Shown piece after piece: positions 6,311 through 6,545 of a stretch of DNA of 6,545 nt. The position numbers and the translations under genes were made by a program. The stretch is from Alistipes sp. (GTDB lineage Bacteria; Bacteroidota; Bacteroidia; Bacteroidales; Rikenellaceae): NCBI GenBank assembly GCA_017391665.1, contig JAFOXS010000007.1, positions 1-6,545 on the forward strand, read 5' to 3'. Within the stretch, counting starts at the first letter, position 1. Every line of letters begins with the position of its first letter. Under the pieces are notes generated by a model. The model saw only the letters and a list, made by a program, of their open reading frames with translations, made no database searches and was not told where the DNA came from.

Positions 6311-6545
6311 CTACTTCATCAGCAGTATCACATAGGCTACATAGATGGCCAGATAGATCGCTCCCTCGAATCGAGTTATGCGACGCTGACCGATAGCCAG
6401 AGCCGACAGGAGCAACAACACTGACGAGCCAAATACCATCCACACATCGAGCGGCGTGATGCCACCCATCGTTAGCGGTTTGATAAGGCCGCTGGTACCC
6501 AGGATAAGCAGGATGTTGGCAATGTTTGAGCCGATGACATTACCC
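6311..6545 (-). CDS. Calcium/sodium antiporter (CaCA family), C-terminal part only
   Basis: The right edge cuts this gene; only the last 77 codons are inside, ending at TAG (6313-6311). The visible protein begins GNVIGSNIANILLILG, the second alpha-repeat signature of the cation/Ca2+ exchanger superfamily (YrbG-type), whose Asn and Ser residues line the ion site. It is followed by two more hydrophobic helices (about 34-52 and 60-76 of the visible part) and ends in LLMK. The protein would exchange Na+ (or H+) for Ca2+ across the inner membrane. The next gene starts 33 bp downstream with no promoter motif that I can see in the gap, so read-through into the lipoprotein gene is likely; a functional link between them is not implied. 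Confidence 0.88.
   Translation of the reverse strand, partial: GNVIGSNIANILLILGTSGLIKPLTMGGITPLDVWMVFGSSVLLLLSALAIGQRRITRFEGAIYLAIYVAYVILLMK

Overview
The window looks like a chromosomal segment of a Bacteroidales bacterium, most plausibly an Alistipes-like (Rikenellaceae) gut commensal. The signs are Bacteroidetes-type lipoprotein signal peptides, a Bacteroidetes promoter (TTTG, 20-nt spacer, TAAATTTG), weak Shine-Dalgarno sequences, moderately GC-rich coding DNA against AT-rich gaps, and a gene set (DUF1080 lipoprotein, CBM9-like protein, N-acetylhexosamine-kinase-like phosphotransferase) typical of glycan-foraging Bacteroidales. The genus is inferred, not proven.

Layout. (1) Positions 2-2150, plus strand: a GlpT/UhpC-type organophosphate transporter cut by the left edge, then, 1 nt after its stop, a polysaccharide-deacetylase (NodB) lipoprotein. 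(2) Positions 2151-2381: a convergent gap packed with three palindromic structures. These are a mirrored array of 9-bp units (2151-2213), a clean hairpin terminator (2219-2251) and a 122-bp long-stem palindrome (2262-2383) that ends in the stop codon of the opposing gene. (3) Positions 2382-4136, minus strand: a two-gene operon of a CBM9-like protein followed by a sugar-kinase-like phosphotransferase, driven by a recognisable promoter at 4166-4197. (4) Positions 4218-6545, minus strand: a calcium/sodium antiporter (cut by the right edge), a DUF1080 + PHP-like lipoprotein, and a PAP2 membrane phosphatase. They are spaced 33 and 8 bp apart and closed by a hairpin terminator at 4218-4249.

Taken together the genes point to envelope and glycan or phosphate-ester metabolism: uptake of phosphorylated small molecules, deacetylation of a surface or periplasmic glycan, phosphorylation of a sugar, 3-keto-glycoside-like hydrolysis and lipid- or phosphate-ester dephosphorylation. 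No gene in the window looks mobile, and there is no tRNA, rRNA or CRISPR array. The least explained part is the 231-bp convergent gap.
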